From Stutzerimonas stutzeri (GTDB taxonomy: Bacteria > Pseudomonadota > Gammaproteobacteria > Pseudomonadales > Pseudomonadaceae): a stretch of DNA of 64,000 nt. Below, piece by piece: positions 23,898 through 32,501 of the stretch; the first letter of the stretch is position 1, and each line of letters begins with the position of its first letter. The stretch is from contig NZ_CP007441.1 of NCBI RefSeq assembly GCF_000590475.1, positions 1,300,091-1,364,090 on the forward strand, given 5' to 3'. The translations under genes and the position numbers were made by a program. A model generated the notes under the pieces. The model was given only the letters and a program-made list of their open reading frames with translations. It did no database searches and had not been told where the DNA came from.

Positions 23898-24824
23898 TCA
23901 AGCGATGGTCGGTAGGACTATTTCGTCACTGCGCCGAACCCCGGCGGTCAACGCCCGGCATTGCTCGATGAATTCGCGCATCGCGGCGGTCTGGTATTTC
24001 AGTGAATGCCAGATGAAGTAGAACTGCCGGGCTAGATCCAGCTCGGGCGTTTCCACTGCAACCAGGCTGCCCCGACGAAACGCGTCGCGCAATGCCAAAC
24101 GGGAAATACAGCCGATTCCCAATCCGGACTCGACGGCGCGCTTGATCGCTTCGGTATGCTCCAGTTCAAGCCGGATGTTCAATTTGGCCGGATGATGACG
24201 CATGGCGTGATCGAACGTCAGGCGGGTACCCGAGCCCTGTTCGCGAAGGATCCAGGCTTCTCGCGAAAGTTCGTCCAGGCTTACCGCGGTGCGTTTCGCC
24301 AACTCATGTTGCGGGGCGCAGAAGACCACCAGTTCATCCTCGACCCAGGGCAGTACCTCGATATCCGAGTGCTGACAATCGCCCTCTATCAGACCTAGAT
24401 CAAGTTCATGCTGCGCGACCTGCTGGACAATATGTGCGGTGTTCTGCACGTGCAGCTTCACGCGGCATTCGGGGTGGCGCTGCATGAAGCTGCCGATTAG
24501 CAAGGTGGCGAGATAGTTACCAATCGTCAGCGTTGCGCCGACATTGAGCGAACCGAAGCCGGTCTTGCCAGCCAGCAAGTCTTCGATGGCCTTGGCCTGG
24601 TCAAGCAGGCTCACGGCTTGCGGTAGCAATTGTCGGCCCAGCGCATTCAGCCATAGGCGCTTGCCGGCGCGATCGAACAGCTGGCAGCCGGACTGACGCT
24701 CCAGTTCAGCCAGTGAAGTGCTGGTGGCCGACTGCGATAGAGCCAAGCTCTGCGCTGCACGGGACACGCTCTCCTGGCGGGCGACGGAGACGAACACTTG
24801 TAGCTGACGCAGCGTAAAATGCAT
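23898..24824 (-). CDS. finR: LysR-type regulator FinR
   Basis: 308 residues. The N-terminal winged helix-turn-helix (residues 1-60, LRQLQVFVSVARQESVSRAA) is followed by a linker and the LysR substrate domain (about 90-300). It is divergent from fpr with 112 bases between starts, the arrangement of P. putida and P. aeruginosa finR-fpr, where FinR activates fpr on superoxide or oxidative stress. A 14-bp inverted repeat sits in the gap. Shine-Dalgarno is poor. The C-terminus is about the usual length. Confidence 0.85.
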   Translation of the reverse strand: MHFTLRQLQVFVSVARQESVSRAAQSLALSQSATSTSLAELERQSGCQLFDRAGKRLWLNALGRQLLPQAVSLLDQAKAIEDLLAGKTGFGSLNVGATLTIGNYLATLLIGSFMQRHPECRVKLHVQNTAHIVQQVAQHELDLGLIEGDCQHSDIEVLPWVEDELVVFCAPQHELAKRTAVSLDELSREAWILREQGSGTRLTFDHAMRHHPAKLNIRLELEHTEAIKRAVESGLGIGCISRLALRDAFRRGSLVAVETPELDLARQFYFIWHSLKYQTAAMREFIEQCRALTAGVRRSDEIVLPTIA

Positions 24825-24846
24825 ATCTATATAACCGATAAGCCAT

Positions 24847-24879
24847 ATCGTTAATATTCGTTTAGCGGATATTAACGAT
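24847..24879. promoter_or_regulatory. Inverted repeat between finR and fpr, candidate FinR operator
   Basis: ATCGTTAATATTCG (24847-24860) and CGGATATTAACGAT (24866-24879) are reverse complements with one mismatch, separated by TTTAG. The long AT-rich dyad is centred about 74 bases upstream of the fpr ATG and 39 bases upstream of finR, fitting a LysR-type site controlling both genes. Confidence 0.7.
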
Positions 24880-24936
24880 GCCGGTAAACTCTCGTAAACA
24901 TCGAAGCGTCCACCGCGCTAGAAGGGGAATCCGTAC

Positions 24937-25713
24937 ATGAGCAACCTGAACGTCGAGCGAGTCCTCAGTGTGCATCACTGGAACGACACGTTGTTCAGTT
25001 TCAAAACTACCCGTAATCCGGGGCTTCGCTTTGAAAATGGCCAGTTCGTGATGATTGGCCTGGAAGTGGAAGGCCGGCCTTTGATGCGTGCTTACAGCAT
25101 CGCCAGCCCCAATTACGAAGAGCATCTGGAATTTTTCAGCATTAAGGTGCCGGACGGCCCGCTGACGTCACGCCTGCAGCATCTCAAGGAAGGTGACTCG
25201 CTGATGATCAGCCGCAAGCCTACCGGTACGTTGGTGCTGGACGATCTTTTGCCGGCCAAGCACCTTTATCTGCTGAGCACGGGTACCGGTCTGGCACCGT
25301 TCATGAGCGTGATTCAGGATCCGGAAACCTACGAGCGTTTCGAAAAGGTCGTGCTGATTCATGGCGTGCGTTATGCGAATGAGGTGGCCTACCGGGAATT
25401 CATCACCGAGCACCTGCCGCAGAACGAATTCTTCGGCGAGGCGCTGAAGGAAAAGCTCATCTACTACCCGACCGTAACGCGCGAACCGTTTGAAAATCAG
25501 GGCCGCCTGACCGACCTGATGCGCAGCGGCAAGCTCTTCAGCGACATTGGTCTACCTCCGATCAATCCCGAAGATGACCGCGCGATGATCTGTGGCAGCC
25601 CGAGCATGTTGGCCGAGACCAGCGAGGTTCTGGATGGCTTCGGTCTCAAGGCTTCGCCGCGTATGGGGGATCCGGGGCATTATCTGATCGAGCGTGCGTT
25701 CGTCGAGAAATAA
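24937..25713 (+). CDS. fpr: Ferredoxin-NADP(+) reductase Fpr
   Basis: 258 residues, the bacterial subclass I size. FAD-binding RAYSIASPN is at 51-59 (the RxYS motif with Arg51), the NADP-binding STGTGLAPFMSV is near 114-125, CGSPSML is near 220-226 and the C-terminus ends FVEK. It shuttles electrons between NADPH and ferredoxin or flavodoxin, supporting Fe-S repair and oxidative stress defence. fdxA, a possible partner, is about 14 kb upstream. Divergent FinR probably activates it. A terminator follows immediately. Confidence 0.95.
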   Translation: MSNLNVERVLSVHHWNDTLFSFKTTRNPGLRFENGQFVMIGLEVEGRPLMRAYSIASPNYEEHLEFFSIKVPDGPLTSRLQHLKEGDSLMISRKPTGTLVLDDLLPAKHLYLLSTGTGLAPFMSVIQDPETYERFEKVVLIHGVRYANEVAYREFITEHLPQNEFFGEALKEKLIYYPTVTREPFENQGRLTDLMRSGKLFSDIGLPPINPEDDRAMICGSPSMLAETSEVLDGFGLKASPRMGDPGHYLIERAFVEK

Positions 25714-25737
25714 CCGCGCGGTGGGCTTGAAAAAAAG

Positions 25738-25773
25738 AAAGCCGGCTGGCCTGATGCGCTTGCCGGCTTTTTT
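25738..25773. terminator. Terminator between fpr and ychJ
   Basis: AAAGCCGGC (25738-25746) pairs with GCCGGCTTT (25762-25770), then TTT. The A-rich left flank lets it serve the convergent ychJ-like gene as well. Confidence 0.85.
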
Positions 25774-25777
25774 GTGG

Positions 25778-26272
25778 TCACGCGCTTATATAGGCGGCGC
25801 AGCATTTCTTGAATTTCTGGCCACTGCCGCATGGGCAGGGATCGTTGCGACCGGCTTTGAGCGGGACTGTCGGGTCGATGAAATACCATCTGCCGTCGTG
25901 CTGAACGAAGGCCGAGCGCTCATGTTGGCCATGCTCGCCGCTCAGGTCGTGCCAGCGAGCGGTAAAGCTGACCAGCGCATGCTCCGGCTGCCCGCCAAAC
26001 AGCTGGCTTTCCTCGACCTCGAGCCCCAGCCAGACACTGGAAGCGCTCCAATCCTTCATTGATTGAAGATCCAGCGATTCTTGCTGCACGGGCAAGGTGG
26101 TGGCTATGAGGTAGTCGATGAGCCCCAGCACATAGGCGCTGTAGCGTGATCGCATCAGCTGTTCCGCGCTCGGTGCTGGCAGGCCACGATGGTAGCGTCC
26201 ACAGCATTCGTCGAGGGAATCGCCACTACCGCAGGGGCAACTGGCGTCACGTTGTAGTTCGCTGGGTATCAT
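25778..26272 (-). CDS. ychJ: YchJ family (UPF0225) SEC-C motif protein
   Basis: 164 residues with a SEC-C-type metal-binding motif at each end: CPCGSGDSLDECCG near 12-25 and CPCGSGQKFKKCC near 147-159. An NTF2-like core lies between, containing RSRYSAYVLGLIDYLIAT near 42-59. These Cys motifs bind zinc in SecA and relatives. The molecular function of YchJ is unknown. It starts four bases after the DUF6231 gene on the same strand, so the two form an operon. Confidence 0.88.
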   Translation of the reverse strand: MIPSELQRDASCPCGSGDSLDECCGRYHRGLPAPSAEQLMRSRYSAYVLGLIDYLIATTLPVQQESLDLQSMKDWSASSVWLGLEVEESQLFGGQPEHALVSFTARWHDLSGEHGQHERSAFVQHDGRWYFIDPTVPLKAGRNDPCPCGSGQKFKKCCAAYISA

Positions 26273-26276
26273 CGAT

Positions 26277-26813
26277 TCACCACCAATATTTGCCGAACAT
26301 CTGCGGATTAGCCCAGAACTTCGCGTTCAGCCAGTCCGGAACCTGCTTGTATGCGAGCAGGTCGTAGGTGAAGAGGGTCAAGGTCTGTTTGTCTCGTTCG
26401 AAGCGGGCGCTGATCTGCAACGCGAGTGCGAAGAAGTCGGTGGCCTGCCAGTCGCAGGCGCTCAGGTCCACTAAAACTGCCATACGGCTGGCATTGAGGT
26501 TGCGGATGCCGCCAAGCAATTGCAGACCATCACGCTTCGGCAGGTGCTCAAGGCAATCGGCGATAAGCGCGAAGTCATATCGGCGACCAGCCAGATCTTC
26601 GGATAGTGGGGCCGCCGGGGCGCGATCGATCTGGCTGTTTCGATGGCTGCGGCTGAACGCCTCGACTGCCGGCATGTCGCTACGACCAACATGCAACAGC
26701 CGTGTCGGAACATGATGGTCGAGCAGGGCGGCCAATGCTTGTTGTGGCGTTTGTGAAGCGTTGGATGCAACCAAGCCGGGATCCTCGATGTCTGGCGTTA
26801 CAGACCGTAGCAA
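26277..26813 (-). CDS. DUF6231 family protein, methyltransferase-like
   Basis: Up to 178 residues; start uncertain. The TTG at 26813 is the longest option and has no clear Shine-Dalgarno, so the true start may be a few codons inside. A Rossmann-like pattern is visible: RLLHVG near 38-43 where a SAM-binding GxG would lie, and YDFALIADCLEHLPKRDGLQ near 78-97, resembling motif IV of class I methyltransferases. The C-terminal KFWANPQMFGKYWW is aromatic-rich. The glycine-rich SAM loop is degenerate, so activity is doubtful. Cotranscribed with ychJ. Confidence 0.7.
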   Translation of the reverse strand: MLRSVTPDIEDPGLVASNASQTPQQALAALLDHHVPTRLLHVGRSDMPAVEAFSRSHRNSQIDRAPAAPLSEDLAGRRYDFALIADCLEHLPKRDGLQLLGGIRNLNASRMAVLVDLSACDWQATDFFALALQISARFERDKQTLTLFTYDLLAYKQVPDWLNAKFWANPQMFGKYWW

Positions 26814-26945
26814 TGCGATTCGTACGATCTGTCAAAGCGTAAAGACTAGCGCGGCGGCGCGTGCCGTCCTAGTCTCGTTGTAACTGGAGCTGCTTATGCC
26901 GTCCGCATGGCGCTCTGGCCGATCCCAAACTAGGAGGTTTTACCG

Positions 26946-27584
26946 ATGAGTAGCTTACGGACAGCAGTACCCGTGATAGTGATGACCACCGTCCTGGCCG
27001 GATGTGCAGGTGTGCAGAAGCAGGATTGGCCCACCTGTGCGGCCGTCGGTGGCGTGAGCGGCGCTGCGTTGGGGGCAATAGAAAGCAGTACCTATGCCGG
27101 ATACGGCGCGTTGATCGGCGGTGGCATGGCGGCAGCTTACTGCTGGGCCAACGGTACCGAACAGGAAACTGTCGCCATGGTCGAGACCGTCGAGCCAACG
27201 CCTGTTGCCGAACCGGAGCCAGAGCCCATGGCCGAGCCTGTTCGTGTTGAGCTGGACGTCAAGTTTGATTTCGACCGTGCGGAAGTCAAACAGGACAGCA
27301 TGGCCGACATCGAGGACCTGGCAGACTTCATGAAGCAATACGGGCAGACGTCGACTGTCGTCGAGGGGCACACCGACTCGGTGGGTACCGATGCCTACAA
27401 CCAGCGCCTGTCCGAGCGTCGTGCCAACGCCGTGCGTGACGTGTTGGTCAATCAGTACGGCCTGGAAGCAAGCCGTGTCGACTCGGTCGGCTACGGCGAG
27501 TCCCGTCCGGTTGCCGACAACTCGACGGCTGAAGGCCGCGCCATTAACCGTCGTGTAGAAGCCGAGGTTGAAGCGCGTCCATGA
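26946..27584 (+). CDS. OmpA-family outer-membrane lipoprotein
   Basis: 212 residues. The lipoprotein signal ends in lipobox LAGC with Cys20. A Gly/Ala-rich helix (about 30-60, AAVGGVSGAALGAIE) and a Pro/Glu linker (about 82-98) precede a C-terminal OmpA domain (about 100-212). Peptidoglycan-binding motif EGHTDSVGTDAYNQRLSERR is near 139-158, with the Asp and Arg that grip diaminopimelate. It would tether the outer membrane to the wall. AGGAGG lies nine bases before the ATG. A strong terminator follows, so it is probably monocistronic. Confidence 0.92.
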   Translation: MSSLRTAVPVIVMTTVLAGCAGVQKQDWPTCAAVGGVSGAALGAIESSTYAGYGALIGGGMAAAYCWANGTEQETVAMVETVEPTPVAEPEPEPMAEPVRVELDVKFDFDRAEVKQDSMADIEDLADFMKQYGQTSTVVEGHTDSVGTDAYNQRLSERRANAVRDVLVNQYGLEASRVDSVGYGESRPVADNSTAEGRAINRRVEAEVEARP

Positions 27585-27600
27585 TTGGATGCTGAAACGA

Positions 27601-27628
27601 AAGCCGGGCTTTTTAGCCCGGCTTTTTT
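27601..27628 (+). terminator. Terminator of OmpA-family gene
   Basis: AAGCCGGGCT (27601-27610) pairs with AGCCCGGCTT (27615-27624), loop TTTT, then TTTT. It can also serve the convergent copD-like gene. Confidence 0.9.
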
Positions 27629-27654
27629 ATTCTTTGCGCTGCCGATTCCCCTGG

Positions 27655-28119
27655 TCAGAACAGCGGGCGAGCGCTGGCCAGCGCGACAACCAACACTCCC
27701 AACAACAGGTTGATACCCACGAGCCGACGGATCTTTCCTAGCGCCGCGCCGCCTTCCGGCCAATTCTGCGCGGTGATTGCGCGCTTGAGCTCAGGTAACT
27801 GCAGCAGCTGGATGCGCAGGAACAGAGCCAGCATCACCAAAAATATTCCGGCCATGATGTGTACGTAGCGGGGCGCCGCATTCAGGCTGTCGAAGCGCAT
27901 ATGCCACATGCCGATACCGCTGATGGGCAATACCAATATCGTGACCCAAACCCATTTGAAGAAACGGCGAAACACCTCGGCCCACAATTTCAACCGCTCG
28001 GGTGCCTGCAGCTCGGACACGGCGGCCGGGCGAAGCACCATCCAGGCGAAAAACATGCCTCCGACCCAAATTACGGCGGCCAGGACATGGAGTGAATAGG
28101 GCAGAGCGAAGGCGGTCAT
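27655..28119 (-). CDS. CopD-family membrane protein
   Basis: 154 residues from the ATG at 28119 (GGAG nearby upstream). Four transmembrane helices are present: about 5-30, 45-70, 82-105 and 130-150. Conserved His residues include H11 (SLHVLAAVIWVGG) and His in MWHMRF and YVHIMAGIF. This is the CopD/DUF2269-like fold found in copper transport or haem-binding membrane proteins. Metal role unproven. Divergent from dinG, with the dinG LexA box in the shared gap. Confidence 0.8.
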   Translation of the reverse strand: MTAFALPYSLHVLAAVIWVGGMFFAWMVLRPAAVSELQAPERLKLWAEVFRRFFKWVWVTILVLPISGIGMWHMRFDSLNAAPRYVHIMAGIFLVMLALFLRIQLLQLPELKRAITAQNWPEGGAALGKIRRLVGINLLLGVLVVALASARPLF

Positions 28120-28176
28120 GGGAAATCTCCGGTGGCGATTGAGTAAACGCGCGCTATCATAGCCACCCACTTGAAA

Positions 28177-28196
28177 TACTGAAAATATATACAGCT
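28177..28196 (+). promoter_or_regulatory. LexA (SOS) box upstream of dinG
   Basis: TACTGAAAATATATACAGCT keeps CTG-N10-CAG and the AT-rich centre of the consensus, matching 15 to 16 of 20 positions. It ends 9 bases before the dinG ATG, so LexA would block initiation there. It also lies 58 bases upstream of the divergent copD-like start. Confidence 0.88.
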
Positions 28197-28205
28197 TCCG
28201 CGCCC

Positions 28206-30350
28206 ATGCTCAGCACCGAACTCAAGTCCCAAATCCAGGGCGCCTACTCTCGATTCCTCGACGCCAAAGGCCTTAAGCCCCGCTACGGCCAGCGCCTGAT
28301 GATCGCCGAGGTGGCGAAAGTCCTGGGTGCGATCAAGGCCGACGACGAAGGTCGGCGGGATGGAGAGCCGGCAATCGTCGCGGTCGAGGCCGGGACGGGG
28401 ACCGGCAAAACGGTTGCCTACAGCCTGGCGGCCATCCCCACGGCGAAAGCTGCGGGAAAGCGCCTGGTGATCGCGACAGCTACCGTCGCGTTGCAGGAGC
28501 AGATCGTGCACAAGGATCTACCGGATCTGATGCGCAATAGCGGCCTGAATTTCTCCTTCGCACTGGCCAAAGGCCGCGGCCGCTATCTATGCCTGTCCAA
28601 GCTCGACGTGTTGCTGCAAGAAGGCCAGGCGCAGAGCGCCACTGCTCAGCTGTTCGAGGAGGAAGGCTTTCGTATCGACGTGGACGAGCGCAGCGAGAAG
28701 CTGTTTGGCAGCATGATCGAGAAGCTTGCCGGCAACCGCTGGGACGGCGATCGTGACAGCTGGCCCGAAGAGCTTGCCGACCCGGACTGGTCCCGTCTGA
28801 CCACCGATCACAGCCAATGCACCGGTCGCCACTGCCCCAATTTCCAGCAGTGCGCGTTCTACAAAGCGCGCGAGGGCATGACCAAGGTCGACGTCATCGT
28901 CACCAATCACGACATGGTGCTCGCCGACCTAGCCCTTGGTGGCGGGGCGGTGCTGCCGGATCCGCGCGACACCCTCTATGTGTTCGACGAAGGCCATCAT
29001 TTGCCGGACAAGGCTATCGGCCATTTCGCTCACTTCACACGTCTGCGCTCTACCGCGGATTGGCTTGCGCAGGTCGAAAAGAATCTGACCAAGCTGCTCG
29101 CCCAGCATCCGCTACCGGGCGACCTCGGCCGGCTGATCGAGGCGGTGCCTGAGATAGCGAGTGATCTGCGCAGCCAGCAGCAATTCATGTTCAGCGCCTG
29201 CGAGCAATTGGCTGATTTCAAAGCCGGCGAAGACATGGAAGGCCGGGAGCGGCCGCGACACCGTTTTGTCGGTGGAGTGGTACCTGAGCATCTGGTCGAG
29301 TTGGGCGTCGAGCTGAAGAAGGGCTTCGCCAAGCTCAACGATTTATTCACACGACTAACCGAACTGCTCAAGGAAGCGATGGATGGCGAAGCGGGTGTCG
29401 GCATTGCCAGTCATCAGGCAGAAGAGTGGTATCCGCTGTTTGGCAGCCTGCTGACTCGGGCACAGGGCAACTGGGAGTTGTGGACGGCCTTTACCGTTGA
29501 TGATCCGGAAGACAGCCCGCCCCTGGCGCGCTGGCTGACGCTGGCTGAAGGTGGCGCGTTATTCGACATCGAAGTCAATGCCAGCCCGATCCTGGCGGCC
29601 GAGACGTTGCGACGCAATCTGTGGAATGTTTGCTACGGCGCGCTGGTCACCTCGGCTACGCTCACCGCGCTGAACAGTTTCGATCGATATCGCATGCGTG
29701 CCGGATTGCCGCGCTGCGCAGTTACCGCAGTGGTGCCGAGTCCATTCCATCATGCCGACGCGGGTGTGCTGCGAGTGCCTGATCTCAATGCCGATCCACG
29801 CGATGCGGCGGCCCATACGGCAGCGATCGTGCGCGACCTGCCTAAGCTGGTTGAGGCCTCGCGTGGCACGCTGGTGCTGTTCTCGTCGCGCAAGCAGATG
29901 CAGGACGTATTTGACGGTCTGGAGCGCGAGTGGCGTCGACGGGTGTTGATTCAAGGCAATCTGTCCAAGCAGGAAACGCTGAACAAGCACAAGGCGCGTG
30001 TGGATGACGGGGAAAAGAGCGTGCTGTTCGGACTCGCCAGCTTCGCCGAGGGTGTCGATCTACCGGGCGCCTATTGCGAACACGTGGTAATCGCCAAGAT
30101 ACCCTTTGCGGTACCCGACGACCCGGTGGAGGCAGCGCTGGCCGAATGGATCGAGGCGCGGGGCGGCAATCCTTTCATGGAAATTGCCGTACCCGATGCA
30201 TCATTGCGTCTGGTCCAGGCCTGTGGGCGACTGCTGCGTACCGAAGAGGATCGCGGCACCATCACGTTGCTCGATCGTCGAGTCGTCACTCAGCGCTACG
30301 GCAAGGCCATTCTCAATGCGTTGCCCCCGTTCCGGCGCGAGATCGGCTAG
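28206..30350 (+). CDS. dinG: ATP-dependent DNA helicase DinG
   Basis: 714 residues, an XPD-like superfamily 2 helicase. Walker A AGTGTGKTVAY is near 62-72. Fe-S cluster cysteines lie in RYLCLSK near 128 and CTGRHCPNFQQC near 205-216. The Walker B-type box FDEGHH is near 260, with C-terminal motifs SFAEGVDLPG near 614 and QACGRLLRTEEDRG near 672. It unwinds DNA 5' to 3', including R-loops and D-loops. The LexA box immediately upstream marks it as SOS-induced. Confidence 0.95.
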   Translation: MLSTELKSQIQGAYSRFLDAKGLKPRYGQRLMIAEVAKVLGAIKADDEGRRDGEPAIVAVEAGTGTGKTVAYSLAAIPTAKAAGKRLVIATATVALQEQIVHKDLPDLMRNSGLNFSFALAKGRGRYLCLSKLDVLLQEGQAQSATAQLFEEEGFRIDVDERSEKLFGSMIEKLAGNRWDGDRDSWPEELADPDWSRLTTDHSQCTGRHCPNFQQCAFYKAREGMTKVDVIVTNHDMVLADLALGGGAVLPDPRDTLYVFDEGHHLPDKAIGHFAHFTRLRSTADWLAQVEKNLTKLLAQHPLPGDLGRLIEAVPEIASDLRSQQQFMFSACEQLADFKAGEDMEGRERPRHRFVGGVVPEHLVELGVELKKGFAKLNDLFTRLTELLKEAMDGEAGVGIASHQAEEWYPLFGSLLTRAQGNWELWTAFTVDDPEDSPPLARWLTLAEGGALFDIEVNASPILAAETLRRNLWNVCYGALVTSATLTALNSFDRYRMRAGLPRCAVTAVVPSPFHHADAGVLRVPDLNADPRDAAAHTAAIVRDLPKLVEASRGTLVLFSSRKQMQDVFDGLEREWRRRVLIQGNLSKQETLNKHKARVDDGEKSVLFGLASFAEGVDLPGAYCEHVVIAKIPFAVPDDPVEAALAEWIEARGGNPFMEIAVPDASLRLVQACGRLLRTEEDRGTITLLDRRVVTQRYGKAILNALPPFRREIG

Positions 30351-30488
30351 CGGTGTTGCGCGGTGACTCGCCACGGCATGCGTCGTTATTCAGAAAGCTA
30401 ATGGTCCGGTAATCGGTGCCGCATCTGTTTCCTTGATCCAGTGCGGCTGAAACAATGCACCGATCAATACGAAGTGAGGGGCGCGAGC

Positions 30489-31637
30489 GTGCAGATCCAG
30501 GGATATTTCGATCTTCGTTTCGAGGCGGTCAAAGAAACGTTCAGTGACCTGTTCGAACAAACCCAGCAGCGTGGCGCCGCGGTGTGCGTAAAGATCGGTG
30601 GCGAAACCGTCGTCGACCTCTGGGCCGGTGTTGCCGATAACGCCGGTGAGCAGGCTTGGCAAAGCGATACGCTGGTCAATCTGTTTTCTTGCACCAAGAC
30701 CTTTACTGCGGTGGCTGCCTTGCAATTGGTCGGCGAAGGCAAGCTGCAGTTGGACGAACCGGTGGCGCGGCTCTGGCCTGAGTTCGCCGCCAACGGCAAG
30801 CAGGCAATTACGCTACGGCAGTTGCTCAGCCATCAGGCCGGGCTGCCTGCCATTCGTCAGCCACTTCCACCTGAGGCGTTGTATGACTGGGAGGTGATGA
30901 CCGCGGCGTTGGCTGCCGAAAGCCCCTGGTGGACGCCGGGCGATGGCCATGGCTACGCCGCGATTACCTACGGATGGCTGCTCGGCGAACTGATCCGTCG
31001 CGCTGATGGCCGTGAGCCGGGCGAGGCGATCGTCGCGCGTACCGCTCGACCCCTGAACCTGGACTTCCATGTTGGTCTGGCGGATGCCGAGTTCGACCGT
31101 GTCGGATACCTGACTCGACAGAAAAACAACTTCGGCGATGCGGCGGCCCAGCGTGTCTTCAAGGCGTTGACCGGGGATCCGCAGTCGCTGACTGCGCGCG
31201 CTTTCACCAATCCGCCGTCGATCATGAACAGTGCCAATAAGCCTGAGTGGCGTCGGATGGCACAGCCCGCTGCCAACGGCCACGGAAACGCACGCGCGCT
31301 GGCGGGTTTCTACGACGGACTGCTACGCGGCGAGCTGCTCGATTACGAGCTACTGACCGAGATGACGCGTGAACATTGCCTCGGCGAAGACCGCACCTTG
31401 CTCAGCCGTACACGTTTCGCATTGGGCTGCTGGTTGGATCAACCGGAAGTGGAAAACGCGACCTTTGCAATGGGACCCGGCGCCTTCGGTCATCCGGGGG
31501 CGGGTGGCTGCATTGGTTTCGCTGATCCGCAACGTGACTTGGCGTTCGGTTATGTCACCAATACACTCGGCCCCTATGTCTTGATGGATCCGCGCGCGCA
31601 GGAATTGGCGCGGACCGTGAAAACCTGTTTGGGCTAA
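30489..31637 (+). CDS. Serine hydrolase, beta-lactamase / EstB-like esterase family
   Basis: 382 residues from the GTG at 30489 (GAGGGG just upstream; homologues begin at VQIQGYFD). The beta-lactamase fold has nucleophile motif SCTK at 67-70 in LVNLFSCTKTFTAVAALQLV. A tyrosine motif ITYGW is near 159, and FGHPGAGG near 335 takes the role of the third KTG-like box. Family VIII carboxylesterases share these features and cleave short-chain esters. No signal peptide, so cytosolic. It stands alone, 138 bases after dinG. Confidence 0.85.
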   Translation: MQIQGYFDLRFEAVKETFSDLFEQTQQRGAAVCVKIGGETVVDLWAGVADNAGEQAWQSDTLVNLFSCTKTFTAVAALQLVGEGKLQLDEPVARLWPEFAANGKQAITLRQLLSHQAGLPAIRQPLPPEALYDWEVMTAALAAESPWWTPGDGHGYAAITYGWLLGELIRRADGREPGEAIVARTARPLNLDFHVGLADAEFDRVGYLTRQKNNFGDAAAQRVFKALTGDPQSLTARAFTNPPSIMNSANKPEWRRMAQPAANGHGNARALAGFYDGLLRGELLDYELLTEMTREHCLGEDRTLLSRTRFALGCWLDQPEVENATFAMGPGAFGHPGAGGCIGFADPQRDLAFGYVTNTLGPYVLMDPRAQELARTVKTCLG

Positions 31638-31774
31638 ACCGCTCGTCTGTTCGTCAGGGGAGGACTTTTCATAACAATGACCTGCGTCCACAATTTGAGG
31701 CAGATCCTTGCTTAAGCTCGTGCCTATCCCGCGTCGCTTGTATTCGCAAATTTACCTTTCACGGAACCTGGCTC

Positions 31775-32401
31775 ATGAACCTGCTGAAAAGCGCCTCCTT
31801 TATTCTCTGCATGGTCATTGCTGGCTGTAGCTCCAACAGCGACAAGCCGGCCGAAGTATCCATCGTCCCAGAACCCGTGATTGATCCTGCCTGGATGGAT
31901 GGCTATGAGCCGCGACTGCGAGATGCGTTGAAGGACAGTCGTTTCGAACTCGAACGTCGCGAAGGGGTGCTCGTAGTCACCGCGCCTGTCGATGCATCGT
32001 TCAACCCCGACCGTCCTGGTATGTTACTGCCTGTCACGCTCGGTCCCCTCAGTAGGGTGGCCAAACTGGTGGAAGGCGACGAGAAAACCGCTGTGGTCGT
32101 GCTGGGGCACGCCGACAGTACGGGATCAGCCGACGTCAACCGTGACATCAGTCGCCAGCGTGCTGGCGCCGTGGCCGCAATCTTCCGTCTCAGCGGCTTG
32201 AAGCACAATCGGCTGCGCATTCGCGGGCTGGGCTCCGACGTCCCGCGAGCCTCGAATGAAAATGAAGAAGGCCGTGCGCTGAATCGTCGCGTCGAGATGG
32301 TTCTGGCGCCTCAGCCGACTCTTCTGGCGTTGATTGGCCAGTACAGCGAGGCACCCAACCCGACTCAAGTGGCCGCGGCAGAGGTGACCAAGGCCAAATA
32401 A
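31775..32401 (+). CDS. OmpA-family lipoprotein
   Basis: 208 residues with lipobox IAGC (Cys18). A roughly 65-residue linker is followed by an OmpA-like domain: GHADSTGSADVNRDISRQRA near 110-129 retains the Asp and Arg of the peptidoglycan site, and NEEGRALNRRVEMVL near 168-182 is typical. A Thr/Ala/Lys tail ends it. It is distantly related to the OmpA lipoprotein at 26946, with a different N-terminal half. Lies 101 bases upstream of pdxH in the same direction. Confidence 0.88.
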   Translation: MNLLKSASFILCMVIAGCSSNSDKPAEVSIVPEPVIDPAWMDGYEPRLRDALKDSRFELERREGVLVVTAPVDASFNPDRPGMLLPVTLGPLSRVAKLVEGDEKTAVVVLGHADSTGSADVNRDISRQRAGAVAAIFRLSGLKHNRLRIRGLGSDVPRASNENEEGRALNRRVEMVLAPQPTLLALIGQYSEAPNPTQVAAAEVTKAK

Positions 32402-32501
32402 AGCTCGCGCAGCGCACTGCGATGCTGTTTTTGCGTTGCGTCAAGAGGGAGTCGCGATCAAACCGGTAACCTCAGGTTTCGACTGTTCCAGGAATACCGC
32501 A

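Noticed and set aside
27601..27628. Repeated GCCGGC-type hairpins considered as a REP family
   Set aside because: Each sits directly after a stop codon with a T run and differs in sequence, so they are ordinary terminators and not dispersed repeats.
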